A program made the position numbers and the translations under genes. A stretch of 64,000 nucleotides of DNA from Gluconobacter kondonii (GTDB lineage: Bacteria > Pseudomonadota > Alphaproteobacteria > Acetobacterales > Acetobacteraceae), in NCBI RefSeq assembly GCF_002723995.1, contig NZ_BEWP01000003.1:124001-188000 (forward strand), written 5' to 3'. Below, one piece after another: positions 9,265-18,752 of the stretch (positions within the stretch are counted from its first letter, which is position 1; each line of letters starts with the position of its first letter). The notes under the pieces were generated by a model, which saw only the letters and a list, made by a program, of their open reading frames with translations, did no database searches and was not told the origin of the DNA.

Positions 9265-10179
9265 TTACAGCTCTCTATTTTCTCTGATTCCATTCTCAAT
9301 ATAATGAGAAAAAGCATCATATCCGCTTAAATAAACATCTTCATGCTTTTGATAATAGCTGTTGATGTCGAACGTTTTTCCTTTGAAGGGAGGATCATTC
9401 ATTTCTGAAAAACCCGGTCCGAATTCAGCTAAAAACTCGCGCATCTCTTCGTCGTTGTACCAAGGTGCTCTGTATATTGGTTCTTTCTGGAGTTCATTCA
9501 AAAGCTTTCCATTATTTTCCAGATCTTCATGGGAAGCTGAACTGACGGCGTCCAGAAGTTTGATCCCGCTATCAAGAAGATAAAAGCGATTGTGTATTCC
9601 ATCCTCAACAGGACAACGGACGCCGCCAAAACCAGCCCGAAGGAAGCGAATGGAGAAATCGCTGTGTTCGTGTCCATAACGCCCGAAACGTGTGTCCATA
9701 TAACCGACACATGCGAGGGCCTCAGTTGTTTGTGCCATAGCCATTCCACCGACTACAGCACCGACTCCGAGATTCATTGCTGTCATTGGACGACGCGGAG
9801 AGTAACGCTCGTAGCTTGGTGGGATATAATTGATATGTCCGACGCGAGAAGCAGCTAAAACCCATTCTTGCTCCCATCCGGCGACTTCAGGCCAAACATC
9901 ATCATCCAAAAGGATAACTGTTTTTGCGCGGCAGATATTTGAAAAATAGAATAATCCTCTATTTTTATTCCACGCTATACCTTTATTTTTCCCGCCTAAG
10001 ACAGTGATACCTTTTTTGCGTAGTTCTTCCACGGTTCCGTCTGAGGATCCATCATCACAGACGACAATCTTGTAATCGCTGCGAGTGAGAGCTTGTATTC
10101 GGTCCACCAAGTTACAGACCATATCTTTTCTTAAATACGTTGTGATTGCGATACCAACGTCACATGAATTTTTATTCAT
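9265..10179 (-). CDS. Family-2 glycosyltransferase with C-terminal FD-Y-DV-type repeat
   Basis: The N-terminal part shows the GT-A fold of family 2: VGIAITTYLRKDM, the nucleotide-binding VVCDDGSSDGTVEEL, and the metal-binding LLDDDVW around residue 95. The acceptor region contains GRYGHEHSDFSIRFLRAGFGG. The last 35 residues (FDINSYYQKHEDVYLSGYDAF, then HYIENGIRENREL) match a short module often fused to surface-polysaccharide glycosyltransferases (consensus FDxxxYlxxnpDVxxaGxdpxxHYlxxGxxEgR). The gene is clearly AT-richer than both neighbours and is isolated, with about 250 bp of AT-rich DNA on each side, which suggests horizontal acquisition. It is probably involved in lipopolysaccharide or capsule decoration; donor and acceptor are unknown. 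Confidence 0.8.
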   Translation of the reverse strand: MNKNSCDVGIAITTYLRKDMVCNLVDRIQALTRSDYKIVVCDDGSSDGTVEELRKKGITVLGGKNKGIAWNKNRGLFYFSNICRAKTVILLDDDVWPEVAGWEQEWVLAASRVGHINYIPPSYERYSPRRPMTAMNLGVGAVVGGMAMAQTTEALACVGYMDTRFGRYGHEHSDFSIRFLRAGFGGVRCPVEDGIHNRFYLLDSGIKLLDAVSSASHEDLENNGKLLNELQKEPIYRAPWYNDEEMREFLAEFGPGFSEMNDPPFKGKTFDINSYYQKHEDVYLSGYDAFSHYIENGIRENREL

Positions 10180-10431
10180 TTTTTACTCCAGAATAGGAAT
10201 ACTTCAGAAGTTCATATTTGTGTCTATATTTTTCTATTTATATATAGCTGATATTTTCCATGGGCCAATCGAAAATTTCAATTTTCATCAAAATACCTAT
10301 GGCGCAGTTTGCCTCATCCCTTCTCGCAGGTTTGGGGCATGGGGACTATTAACTAAGTTATCACAACAAAAACTATAGTATAATTATATAAACACATTTA
10401 TTTTTTGAGTATTTTTTCAAAAATATTAATA

Positions 10432-11019
10432 TTATATCATGTGTAATAGCCAGTTATTATTCTTGGGTTGAGCCTTGATGGGCACGGCGTTCGCTAGGCG
10501 TTCGTTCACACTCAGATTCATACCGGCCCGTAATCCACGAAACAGGGCGCCGTGCGCGACAAACAGCGGTGTTCCTTCAGATCCCAAGCCTTGGTTTACT
10601 GCTGCTACAGCGCGTTGTGTGAGGGTTTTGAAGCTTTCGCCGTTTTCAAGGGAGGTGCCAGCTTCAATCCAATCATGATACCAGTCACTCATTAGTTCTC
10701 CTTCGTGAATACCAAAGCAGACTTCTGAAAGATCTTCCTCGATCCGCAACGGTAAGGTGATCCCAGCAAGTCTGTCGATTTCGTCACGCACGCGTATAGC
10801 CGTGACGGCGGCGCGGCTGAGAGGCGATGAGATGATGTGGTCAAAGGGACGGTCGTTGTTTTGGAAAAGCGCTGCTAATGTTTGTCCTGCCCGAACGGCC
10901 TGTGCGATGCCCGTCTCGTTGAGAGGGATGTCTGTTCTACCCTGTGCCAGTCCTTTGACGTTCCAGTCGGTCTCGCCATGACGCAGATACCAGAAGGGTT
11001 TGGGGAGAATCTGGGTCAT
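10432..11019 (-). CDS. Histidine phosphatase (phosphoglycerate-mutase-like) family protein
   Basis: The 195-residue protein starts with the phosphohistidine loop RHGETDWN (about residues 14-21) and PLNETG, which position the catalytic histidine. The second catalytic histidine is in LFVAHGALFRGL near residue 155, and the acidic residue is in the EDLSEVCFGIHEGE region. This is the branch-1 histidine phosphatase fold (GpmB/CobC/PhoE type). The substrate cannot be told from sequence; a broad-specificity phosphatase is more likely than a true mutase at this length. It sits 50 bp downstream of the PRPP synthetase gene on the same strand, so the two may be co-transcribed. Confidence 0.85.
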   Translation of the reverse strand: MTQILPKPFWYLRHGETDWNVKGLAQGRTDIPLNETGIAQAVRAGQTLAALFQNNDRPFDHIISSPLSRAAVTAIRVRDEIDRLAGITLPLRIEEDLSEVCFGIHEGELMSDWYHDWIEAGTSLENGESFKTLTQRAVAAVNQGLGSEGTPLFVAHGALFRGLRAGMNLSVNERLANAVPIKAQPKNNNWLLHMI

Positions 11020-11069
11020 GGGTAAGTCCGTTCACGAAGATGGGGGCGTGAGGGTGGACCGATGGACGC

Positions 11070-12002
11070 TCAGTCGAACAGTGAGGAAACTGAGCTTTCA
11101 TCGGCCACGGCGCTCATGGCCCGGGCGAGGAGGTTGGCTGTCGTGATCTGACGGATATTCGGGGTCTCGAGGAGGGCCTCGGTCGCCGGAATGCTGTCCG
11201 TCAGCGTCAGCATGTTCAACGGACTGTCTTTCACGCGCTGGCAGGCATTGCCAGTCAGAACGCCGTGAGTGACGTAAGCTTCGACGCCTTCCGCCCCACG
11301 GGCCATGAGTGCGTTGGCGGCGTTGCACAGCGAGCCGCCACTATCGACGATATCGTCGACCAGCACGCAATAGCGGCCGGCGACGTCACCGATGACGTTC
11401 ATGACTTCCGACACGCCAGCGCGTTCACGCCGCTTGTCGATGATCGCGAGATCTACGTTCAGGCGCTGTGCGAGCTGGCGCGCACGGACCACGCCGCCAA
11501 CATCCGGCGAGACGATGATGAGTTCCCGGTCCGGCAGGCGCGTCTTGAGGTCGCGCACGAACAGCGGCGCGGCATAGAGGTTGTCGGTCGGGATGTCGAA
11601 GAAGCCCTGGATCTGCATGGCGTGCAGATCCATCGTCAGGATGCGGTTGGCACCGGCTTCCGTCAGAAGGTTCGCGACCAGCTTGGCGCTGATGGGCGTG
11701 CGGGGGCCGGATTTGCGGTCCTGTCGGGCGTAGCCGAAATACGGCATGACGGCTGTGACGCGCTTGGCCGATCCACGGCGTAGCGCATCCAACATGACCA
11801 GAAGTTCCATCAAGTGGTCATTCGTCGGCATGCAGGTGCTCTGCACGACGAAGACATCCTCACCGCGGACGTTTTCCTGAATCTCGACGAAGACTTCGCC
11901 ATCAGCAAAGCGTTTCACTACGGTCTTGCACAAAGGCATCCGGAGTTCATGGGCGACCGCACGGGCCAGCGGCAGGTTACTGTTGCAGGCTACGATCTTC
12001 AT
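11070..12002 (-). CDS. prs: Ribose-phosphate pyrophosphokinase (PRPP synthetase)
   Basis: The 310-residue enzyme has all the family landmarks. [10 protein letters not shown] is the ATP-binding flexible loop region, [19 protein letters not shown] gives the conserved Mg/ATP region, and [16 protein letters not shown] is present. [17 protein letters not shown] is the PRPP-binding loop. It makes 5-phosphoribosyl 1-diphosphate from ribose 5-phosphate and ATP, feeding purine, pyrimidine, histidine, tryptophan and NAD synthesis in the cytosol. Length and motifs fit the class I bacterial enzyme. It lies upstream of the histidine phosphatase and is transcribed in the same direction. Confidence 0.96.
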   Translation of the reverse strand: MKIVACNSNLPLARAVAHELRMPLCKTVVKRFADGEVFVEIQENVRGEDVFVVQSTCMPTNDHLMELLVMLDALRRGSAKRVTAVMPYFGYARQDRKSGPRTPISAKLVANLLTEAGANRILTMDLHAMQIQGFFDIPTDNLYAAPLFVRDLKTRLPDRELIIVSPDVGGVVRARQLAQRLNVDLAIIDKRRERAGVSEVMNVIGDVAGRYCVLVDDIVDSGGSLCNAANALMARGAEGVEAYVTHGVLTGNACQRVKDSPLNMLTLTDSIPATEALLETPNIRQITTANLLARAMSAVADESSVSSLFD

Positions 12003-12154
12003 GAAAAACGGCCTCGTCCGGTGTCCGACAGGGAAGTTGCTGGCCTTCTAACAGCGCAAAGCCCCCCTGTCATCCGTCCTGTTTCATTCTTTCCGCGCAC
12101 CAGTTGGTCGGTCACTGCATGTCGTGCCAGCCGGACGCGGTCTGTCAGACGGGG

Positions 12155-13042
12155 TCAGAACTGCCAGGCCAGACCCGCATGTAGCTTCAGACCGTTGCTC
12201 AGGGCACTTGAGACGCCCGAGTAGGAATAGGCTGTGCCAAATTCCGTGCTGGATTCGACGTTTCGGTCATGGCCGTAGGAAATATAGGAATAGTCTCCTC
12301 CTGCCGTCAGGTGGAGGCGCTGGGTCATGCGGTAATCCATGCCCAGGCCACCTTCCCACAGGGGACGGGGCTGGCTGTTGTAGGAAAGGCCGGAATTGAG
12401 AACTTCCGCCCATCCAAACCTCCCACGCAGGACGAGGCGGGAGGTGAGAGCGTAATCGGCTTTCAGGCCAGCGCCCGCGAAGTAACGGCCAGAACCGTAG
12501 CCGAAATCTCCGTCACTGCCGTTCGTGACATATCCGCCCTGAATGAAAGGCGTCAGCAGCAGGCTATCGGAGAGCAGAAGAAAGCCTTTGCCGATCTCTC
12601 CCCGATTGTCTGTGCCGTTGGAGCTGTCGTTTCCGCCCGCGGAGAACCCGTATGGTGCAGAATTGCTGGAATAGCTGCGGTAGTGGGATTTGTAGTTTCT
12701 CTGGCCGTTTTCGAGCGAGAAATGGAGTGCGCCGTAAAGGTTTTCGATCCCGAAGGCGTTGAACATGACTGAAGCATCCGCCTGAAAGCCGGGGGTCCAG
12801 CCGATGGTGCGGTAGCGCGAGGCGCTTGCGGAGTCTTCAGTGAAAGCATAGCGGCCGGAACCGCCACTCTGCGTCATGTGGGAACTGTTGCCGCTGACGC
12901 TGTTGCGGAACGTGCCTGTCATTGAAAGACCGATCTCGCGGTTTACGGCAATAACCGGAGCTGGGTCTGCAAAAGCGGCGAGAGGGGCAAGGCCTGCACA
13001 GAAACCCAGGCTAGACAGCAGCAAACGGAAAGAAAGACGCAT
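12155..13042 (-). CDS. Outer membrane beta-barrel protein, unassigned
   Basis: The frame can begin 13 codons earlier, but the ATG at 13042 is preceded by GGAG at good spacing and directly starts a signal peptide (MRLSFRLLLSSLGF, then an LAAFADP cleavage region), so this start is chosen. The mature protein is rich in Gly, Ser, Tyr and alternating aromatic strands (YRTIGWTPGFQADASVMFN, LVLRGRFGWAEVLN) and ends with HAGLAWQF, a terminal-Phe barrel signature. It resembles small porin or autotransporter-type barrels, but no specific family is recognised. It is followed on the same strand by a lipoprotein gene and a TonB-like gene, forming an envelope-protein group. Confidence 0.7.
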   Translation of the reverse strand: MRLSFRLLLSSLGFCAGLAPLAAFADPAPVIAVNREIGLSMTGTFRNSVSGNSSHMTQSGGSGRYAFTEDSASASRYRTIGWTPGFQADASVMFNAFGIENLYGALHFSLENGQRNYKSHYRSYSSNSAPYGFSAGGNDSSNGTDNRGEIGKGFLLLSDSLLLTPFIQGGYVTNGSDGDFGYGSGRYFAGAGLKADYALTSRLVLRGRFGWAEVLNSGLSYNSQPRPLWEGGLGMDYRMTQRLHLTAGGDYSYISYGHDRNVESSTEFGTAYSYSGVSSALSNGLKLHAGLAWQF

Positions 13043-13142
13043 CGGACACTCCGGTATGAAAAGGCCGGAGTGATGTAACAAACTGTATTACATAAAGATA
13101 CTCAGAGTTACATTAATGGAATGGAACCCCCGTTCTTCTGTA

Positions 13143-14078
13143 TCAGGCCGCTTTTTTCGGAGGACCCTTTGTCTCCGGCAGGGGGGCGTGTTCGCGGCCT
13201 GAATAGTTAGTGACGATGGTCCGTACGCCTTGAGCGGCTTCTTCGGCAGCCATATCCGCCGTGTCACCCCATGCGCCATCCAGTGAATGAGGAGCGATGT
13301 CGTGCAACTGGGTGGCGGCGCCCGCTTCTTTCCCATCCGGCGTCAGGACATGCCAGACGATTTCGATATGATCGACCGGATGACTGATGTTGCCGGGAGT
13401 GCCCGTCTTGAGATCGACCGTCCCGCGTACGATAAAGTCCGCGCCCTTTTCCGTTGTTGTGACCGTGTTGGTTTTGTCGGGAAAGGACGAATAGAACGCG
13501 CGGGCGAGGGATATATTTCCGTCTCCAGGGGCGCCGGTAACGCCCTTGAAACAGATCTTCGCGGGGCGGTTCATGAGGCTGTGCGGGTCCTGCTGCATCA
13601 TGTTCGCCTGAATGCCCGTCAGCAGGGTCGCAAGCTGGGGCGCTTCCTGTATGGCGGCGTCCTGAAGCGCCAGTCGGTCTCCTGCGCTCCAGGATGCCAT
13701 ATCCACGGCCGCCCCGTCCGTTTCCGCTCGCGCTTTTCCTTCCGGGGTCATGATGACGTAGTGGGGGACGACCGTATTTCCGTGAGTCGTCGCACTTAGC
13801 TTCACCCACCAGTCTCCCTTTTTGCGGGGCTGTGCGATGGCGGGAACGGATTGGTTGACCATGGCCTGTGCCACATCATGGGCCCAGAGCGTGGCCGCAT
13901 CGTCAGACAGTAGCGCGTTTGGCGGAGTTGGGACGGCGAGGCGGGCAGGAGGGAGATTGGCTGCCGTGAGGTATCTGGCCTGCTGTCCGGGATCGGCGAA
14001 GGGGCGGGAAAGGCTGAAGCAGCCTCCCAGAACAAGTGGAAGGCACAGGGGCAGCAGGGCAGAACGGAAACGGCGCAT
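13143..14078 (-). CDS. Predicted lipoprotein of unknown function
   Basis: The first 20 residues form a lipoprotein signal with lipobox LGGC (Cys20). The remaining approximately 290 residues contain a repeated-looking pattern of short strands (WWVKLSATTHGNTVVPHYVIMTPEGKA; FIVRGTVDLKTGTPGNISHPVDHIEIVW, each cited by part) suggestive of two beta-rich domains, and a lysine/proline-rich tail. There is no transmembrane helix beyond the signal. No named domain is recognised. It lies between a beta-barrel protein gene and a TonB-like gene on the same strand, so an envelope role is likely but unproven. Confidence 0.7.
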   Translation of the reverse strand: MRRFRSALLPLCLPLVLGGCFSLSRPFADPGQQARYLTAANLPPARLAVPTPPNALLSDDAATLWAHDVAQAMVNQSVPAIAQPRKKGDWWVKLSATTHGNTVVPHYVIMTPEGKARAETDGAAVDMASWSAGDRLALQDAAIQEAPQLATLLTGIQANMMQQDPHSLMNRPAKICFKGVTGAPGDGNISLARAFYSSFPDKTNTVTTTEKGADFIVRGTVDLKTGTPGNISHPVDHIEIVWHVLTPDGKEAGAATQLHDIAPHSLDGAWGDTADMAAEEAAQGVRTIVTNYSGREHAPLPETKGPPKKAA

Positions 14079-14169
14079 CGGGGCTCCGGCAACAGGACGG
14101 TGACCTGACGGACTGTATGGGATTGCGGCTCCGATGTCGAAGCCGCGCCCTCCGCTTGATACCGTGCCC

Positions 14170-15288
14170 TTACCGGCGGATCAGGATGTAGTTGATCGTG
14201 ACGTCGATATCGAAATGGTCACCCTTCATGTCCGGCGGGACTGGCGGCAGATGTGCGCCCTGGAACATGCCGGTCGTTGCCGCATCCAGCGAATAGGAGC
14301 CGGACTGGCTCATGAGCCGGACGGATTTCACATGGCCCGACCGGTCCAGCACGACATGCACCGAGGATGGACCGTCCTCGCCCGCGCGGGCGGCCTCTTC
14401 TGGATAGTACATATGCGCCCGGATCCAGCGGTCGATTTCCCCGCCGTAGTCCTCGCTGACGCCCTTGACGCTAGTGCGGGTCTGGTAAGGCGCATTGATA
14501 GCGCCGTTCAGACTGAGCGGCCCAAGAGACATATCGATCGGCCCACCGGACCCCGAGGCGCGGCCACGGTGGCGACGATAGGGCGAGGGCTGTTCACCGA
14601 AGGACAGATCCATTGGATGGGCGAACGGATTGTTTCGGTCGGAGCGGACCGACCGTTGCGCGTGATGGGAATGTGGCGACGTCTGCTGGCTGCGGCGGCT
14701 TGGCGCTGCTCCGGGGGTAATGGGGGCCGGAGTAGGCGCTGTCTTGGGCAGTTCGGCTGAGGGTTCTTCTGGCACTTCAGGCGCGGACGGTGTCTCAGGC
14801 GTCGGAACGGCAGGCGTCGGGGTGGACTGCTCCTTTTGCGGCTGTTGCTGGTCTTCCTGGGTTTCCTGCGGGCTCTGGGCCGAGGGAGGAGGTGGCGCAC
14901 CGCCTTCTTCATGCGCCCGTGGGCCGCGCATGCTGCTTTTCGAGGGTGGCGTATCGAAAACCATCTCCACCTGCGGCTGCTCCTGCCCCGCAGGTGAGCC
15001 ATGCATGCCCTGATGCTGCATCAGCAGGAAGGTCAGAATGGCTGCGTGGAGTCCGGCCGAAAAAATGAACGGAACTGTCGGTCCGTTTTCAACGATGGTC
15101 TGCGGCCGCATCATCGGCGTTAGCACTGGGCGGACCGGAAGTGCTGGCGGGACGTAATCTCTCAGGCGCTCGCGCCTACCAGCCGGGGCATAATGCGGGC
15201 GTGTGGGAGCAGTTCGCGCAGAGGGGGCGAAGAGCTGGGGCTCGCGTTTCTGCGACTTTCCGGACGTGGTGGTGGATGATCCGTTCAT
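14170..15288 (-). CDS. TonB-like energy transducer
   Basis: The 372-residue protein has the TonB layout. A cytosolic N-terminal part of about 70 residues precedes a single transmembrane helix (VPFIFSAGLHAAILTFLLM, near residues 71-89). A long periplasmic Pro/Glu/Gln-rich rod (about residues 110-210) follows. The C-terminal domain (about 290-372) contains YYPEEAARAGEDG, VHVVLDRSGHVKSVRL and SYSLDAA, the standard TonB_C motifs. It is expected to couple ExbB/ExbD proton motive force to TonB-dependent receptors. The unusually long cytosolic extension is rich in Arg and Pro. No exbB or exbD gene is next to it, so it may be an accessory TonB. Confidence 0.85.
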   Translation of the reverse strand: MNGSSTTTSGKSQKREPQLFAPSARTAPTRPHYAPAGRRERLRDYVPPALPVRPVLTPMMRPQTIVENGPTVPFIFSAGLHAAILTFLLMQHQGMHGSPAGQEQPQVEMVFDTPPSKSSMRGPRAHEEGGAPPPPSAQSPQETQEDQQQPQKEQSTPTPAVPTPETPSAPEVPEEPSAELPKTAPTPAPITPGAAPSRRSQQTSPHSHHAQRSVRSDRNNPFAHPMDLSFGEQPSPYRRHRGRASGSGGPIDMSLGPLSLNGAINAPYQTRTSVKGVSEDYGGEIDRWIRAHMYYPEEAARAGEDGPSSVHVVLDRSGHVKSVRLMSQSGSYSLDAATTGMFQGAHLPPVPPDMKGDHFDIDVTINYILIRR

Positions 15289-15525
15289 ATGCGGCTCATC
15301 CTGTCGGGAAAGGAGCTGGCAGAAAACAGCCAGTCGGCGAGAAGAGGGTGGCGTCGCATCATCGCCAGACCTTTTGCACCAGGGCGGTCGGGGTTGTCAT
15401 CCGGCAGGCTGGTTATCCGGGGCTGGAGGTGGGCGTCTGTCTTGGCATATCATGGCAGTAATGCGAGACCCACGAAAGACACAAAGAGTCACCCGAACCT
15501 TAACTTCCGGAAAGGCGCATGTCTG

Positions 15526-16173
15526 ATGGCTGATTATGCCACACTTCTTGGCTCCGATCCCGGTCTGGCGGCGGCCATGGCGCGTATCGGAGCCTGCACC
15601 CTGAAGGGTGATGACGGGCAGGAGCCTTATGATGCCCTTCTGCGCGCCATCGCCGGGCAACAGCTTCATGGAGCCGCCGCGCGGAAGATTTTCGGTCGCC
15701 TCTGCGTGCTGGGAGAACAGGGCACGGTGGACGGACCGCCGCCAGCGCCAGGACGGCTTCTGGAACTGCCCGAGGAAAGCCTCCGTGCCTGCGGTCTTTC
15801 GGGTAACAAGCTTCTGGCCATGTGGGGTGTTGCACAGGCTCGTCTGGACGGAACTGTTCCCAGCCGCGCGGAGGCTGGGAGCATGACGGATGAAGAACTG
15901 ATCGCGCGTCTCGTGACCCTGCGAGGAATCGGACGCTGGACCGTCGAGATGCTGCTGATGTTTACGCTGAACCGCCCGGACGTGATGCCCGTCGATGATT
16001 TTGGCGTTCGGGAAGGTTGGCGGCGCCTGCGGGGGATGGAACTGCCTCCCAAACCAAAAGCGCTGAAAGAAGAGACGGCCCGCTTTTCCCCCTATCGATC
16101 AACCTTGGCCTGGTACTGCTGGCGTATGGCGGAAGAAGGAAAAAAGACGGCTCCCAATCCTCTGACGGCCTGA
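15526..16173 (+). CDS. alkA: DNA-3-methyladenine glycosylase II (AlkA-type HhH-GPD)
   Basis: An upstream in-frame extension exists, but the ATG at 15526 follows GGAAAGG and begins the conserved domain, so it is chosen, giving 215 residues. The helix-hairpin-helix and GPD region reads LVTLRGIGRWTVEMLLMF, followed by VMPVDDFGVREGW, which contains the catalytic aspartate. An additional conserved segment is YDALLRAIAGQQLHGAAARKI. The enzyme excises alkylated purines in base-excision repair. It lacks the N-terminal extra domain of E. coli AlkA, as in the shorter bacterial/yeast MAG-like forms. The gene is divergent from the TonB-like gene and converges with the GGDEF-EAL gene. Confidence 0.85.
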   Translation: MADYATLLGSDPGLAAAMARIGACTLKGDDGQEPYDALLRAIAGQQLHGAAARKIFGRLCVLGEQGTVDGPPPAPGRLLELPEESLRACGLSGNKLLAMWGVAQARLDGTVPSRAEAGSMTDEELIARLVTLRGIGRWTVEMLLMFTLNRPDVMPVDDFGVREGWRRLRGMELPPKPKALKEETARFSPYRSTLAWYCWRMAEEGKKTAPNPLTA

Positions 16174-16179
16174 GGTGGA

Positions 16180-18555
16180 TCAGGATGCTTCCATGACAAC
16201 TGGCATCGTCGCCATGAACTGACGGGTGTCTTCGGGAGAAAGGGGGCGGGACAGCAGATAGCCCTGAACTTCCGTGCAGCCGAGGCGCTTGAGATAGGAG
16301 AGTTGTTCCTGACTTTCCACGCCTTCTGCGGTTACGGCTACGCCCAGATCGATCGACAGATCGACCACGGCGCGCACAATGGATGCCGCCCGGGATTCGC
16401 GGAGCATGTCCCTGACGAACAGACCGTCCAGTTTGATTTTCGAGAACGGGAAAAAGCGCAGATATCCGAGAGATGAGAAGCCTTTGCCGAAATCGTCGAG
16501 CGCAATGGAAATCCCGGCGCTCTGCAGGCGGCTGAGCAGCGTGAAGGTCGCGGCATCCGGCTCCATGAAGATATTTTCGGTCATCTCGATCTGAAGGCAG
16601 CGGGCTGGGAAGCCTGTTTTTTCCAGAACCCTGAACGTATCCTTGAGGAAGGTGGGAGCCTCAAGCTGCCCAACCGAGACATTGATCGACAGCACCAATC
16701 CGTCTTCCCATTCGCTGGCAAAGAGGCAGGCCCGCTCCATGACGTAGACGCCGAGCCTTTGGATCAGTCCGGCCTCTTCTGCGAGCTGGATGATCCGTTC
16801 TGGGGGCACGCGGCCATATTCGGGATGGGACCAGCGGATCAGCGCTTCGAATCCGCAGAGTTTCTGGCTCTGAGTGTTGAAGAAAGGCTGATAGACAATT
16901 CCCAGATCCCCCTTCTCCAGCGCCTCGGGGAGCGCACGGATCAGATCCCTGTTCCGTTTGGCGACAGTCCGCAGTTCCGGATTGTAGAAGCGATGCGTGT
17001 GTCCCCCGAGGCTCTTGGCCTCGTAAAGCGCCAGGTCGCTGGCTTCCAAAAGGCTTCCCACGCGTTCTGATCCGCCGATGGACAACACGATTCCCGCACT
17101 GAGACCGACCGCGCAGCGCACGCCTTCGCCAACCCGGATGGGGACGTTTGTCAGTGCATTGATGAGTCCCGATGCGGTGGCGGAAGCCTGAGCCGGAGTT
17201 GTTTGACGTTCGAGCAGCATAAATTCATCGCCGCCAAAACGATAGAGTCTGTGGCGTTCGCTCAGGGTGCGGCTCAGGACAACCGTGACTTTCCTGAGCA
17301 TTTCGTCGCCAGCAGAATGGCCGTGTCGGTCGTTGATCTGCTTGAAGCCGTCCAGATCGAGGTTGAGCAGTGCAAACGCTTCGCCCGTGCGGGCGGCCTC
17401 GATGAGGTAGGTTTCCATATCGTCGAGGAAAGCGCCGCGGTTGGGTAGGCCAGTCAGTAGATCATGCCGTGCCCTGAAGGAGGCGCTTTCCTGGGCCCAG
17501 TGCGTCTGGGTTACGTCCGTCCCGACCCCGCGATAACCGACGAAATTGCGGTCCTGAAAGACCGGGCGTCCACTGAGCGACCAGAAGCGCTGCTGTCCCT
17601 GCAAAGTGCCGGAGACTACGATGTCCCGGAAGAAAATCCGGTTGTCGAGGCATTGTCGCAGCCGCCCGAGCCCCGTTCGTTCATCGCCGTCAAAAGCGGC
17701 AGGGCCTGCCAGGTCAGACAGGATGTCAAAGAAGCTACGGGTTTCGAGCCATTCGCGACTATTGCCGAAAGCCGAAGCCAGGCTGGCTGACACATTGCGC
17801 AGGCTTCCGGACGCACAGGTTTCCCATAGCCAGTCGCCGGTATCATCATCAGCATTGCGAAGCAGGAGTTGGACGATGCTGTTTCGCTGTTCGAGAGAAT
17901 ATCTGTTGATCAGAAATGCCGTGAACAGAGCCCTGACCGCCATGGTCAAGGACAGGACGAAAAACAGATAGACCGCCATTTCGATGGCAATATAGAGGTA
18001 AAACAGGCTGTGATCGATTTCCCATGCCTGGAAAAGAGCGACGAAACAGGAAACGATCAGCATTGACGCGATGATTTCGCCCATCCAGATCAAGGGCATC
18101 AGCGTGATGGTGGTTGCGGTCAACCCGACCATGATTCCTGCGACCATGACCCGGTCATTGGCGTCTCCATACGGGAAAACGACAACTGGAAGGGTGATCC
18201 AGCAGAGGGCGAATATGAAATTGAGCCCTTTAAGAATCCATGACTGTCGGGTGTCGACCAGTTTTTCGGTGGGGATCGCATAAAAGCAGATGTTGTAGAT
18301 CACGAGCAGGGATAGAACTGCTCCGCACAGAAGTGTGCCGTAGATTGGGTTGTTCCGCATCAGGCAAAGGCCGGCAATCGGGCCGCAGCTGATCTGGGGG
18401 ATAAAATGGAAGAAGTTCAGGCTGCGCAGAACCCGGCAACGTGAAAGGCGGATGTCTTCTTCCGCTCCTGCCGGTATTTCAGTCCGGAAGGGAAAAAGCC
18501 GGGCAAGCCGTGTCTGTTTCAGTAAGGTCAGGATGGCTGTCATTATGTCGCGCAT
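16180..18555 (-). CDS. Membrane GGDEF-EAL cyclic-di-GMP turnover protein
   Basis: The protein has an N-terminal membrane region with five to six hydrophobic helices (about residues 30-225 of the longest frame), a PAS-like sensor, a GGDEF domain and an EAL domain. The cyclase site RFGGDEF is intact, but the residues before it (SERHRLYRF) lack the RxxD inhibitory site. The phosphodiesterase residues look complete: FEALIRW, NVSVGQLE, EMTENI, DDFGKGFSSLGYL, KLDGLFV and AEGVES. It may therefore make or degrade cyclic di-GMP, with the EAL half likely active. The ORF extends upstream to a GTG at 18633 without a visible ribosome-binding site; the ATG at 18555 is used here with moderate confidence. 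Confidence 0.85.
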   Translation of the reverse strand: MRDIMTAILTLLKQTRLARLFPFRTEIPAGAEEDIRLSRCRVLRSLNFFHFIPQISCGPIAGLCLMRNNPIYGTLLCGAVLSLLVIYNICFYAIPTEKLVDTRQSWILKGLNFIFALCWITLPVVVFPYGDANDRVMVAGIMVGLTATTITLMPLIWMGEIIASMLIVSCFVALFQAWEIDHSLFYLYIAIEMAVYLFFVLSLTMAVRALFTAFLINRYSLEQRNSIVQLLLRNADDDTGDWLWETCASGSLRNVSASLASAFGNSREWLETRSFFDILSDLAGPAAFDGDERTGLGRLRQCLDNRIFFRDIVVSGTLQGQQRFWSLSGRPVFQDRNFVGYRGVGTDVTQTHWAQESASFRARHDLLTGLPNRGAFLDDMETYLIEAARTGEAFALLNLDLDGFKQINDRHGHSAGDEMLRKVTVVLSRTLSERHRLYRFGGDEFMLLERQTTPAQASATASGLINALTNVPIRVGEGVRCAVGLSAGIVLSIGGSERVGSLLEASDLALYEAKSLGGHTHRFYNPELRTVAKRNRDLIRALPEALEKGDLGIVYQPFFNTQSQKLCGFEALIRWSHPEYGRVPPERIIQLAEEAGLIQRLGVYVMERACLFASEWEDGLVLSINVSVGQLEAPTFLKDTFRVLEKTGFPARCLQIEMTENIFMEPDAATFTLLSRLQSAGISIALDDFGKGFSSLGYLRFFPFSKIKLDGLFVRDMLRESRAASIVRAVVDLSIDLGVAVTAEGVESQEQLSYLKRLGCTEVQGYLLSRPLSPEDTRQFMATMPVVMEAS

Positions 18556-18752
18556 TGCGGGAAGGCGACAAAGGGAGCCGGTGAGACAGGCAAAGACATC
18601 ATGGACCTTCCCAATAGCGGAGGAGGGTGCCACGATGACAGAAATTTATGAAGTTTTTCTTTGCAGAAAACGAATCTGTTGCAGACAACATCTCCGCGCC
18701 TCAGGTATGGCATCCTTGGCGCGAAGATAGCTGCTAAAGAGTTAAGGTTTCG

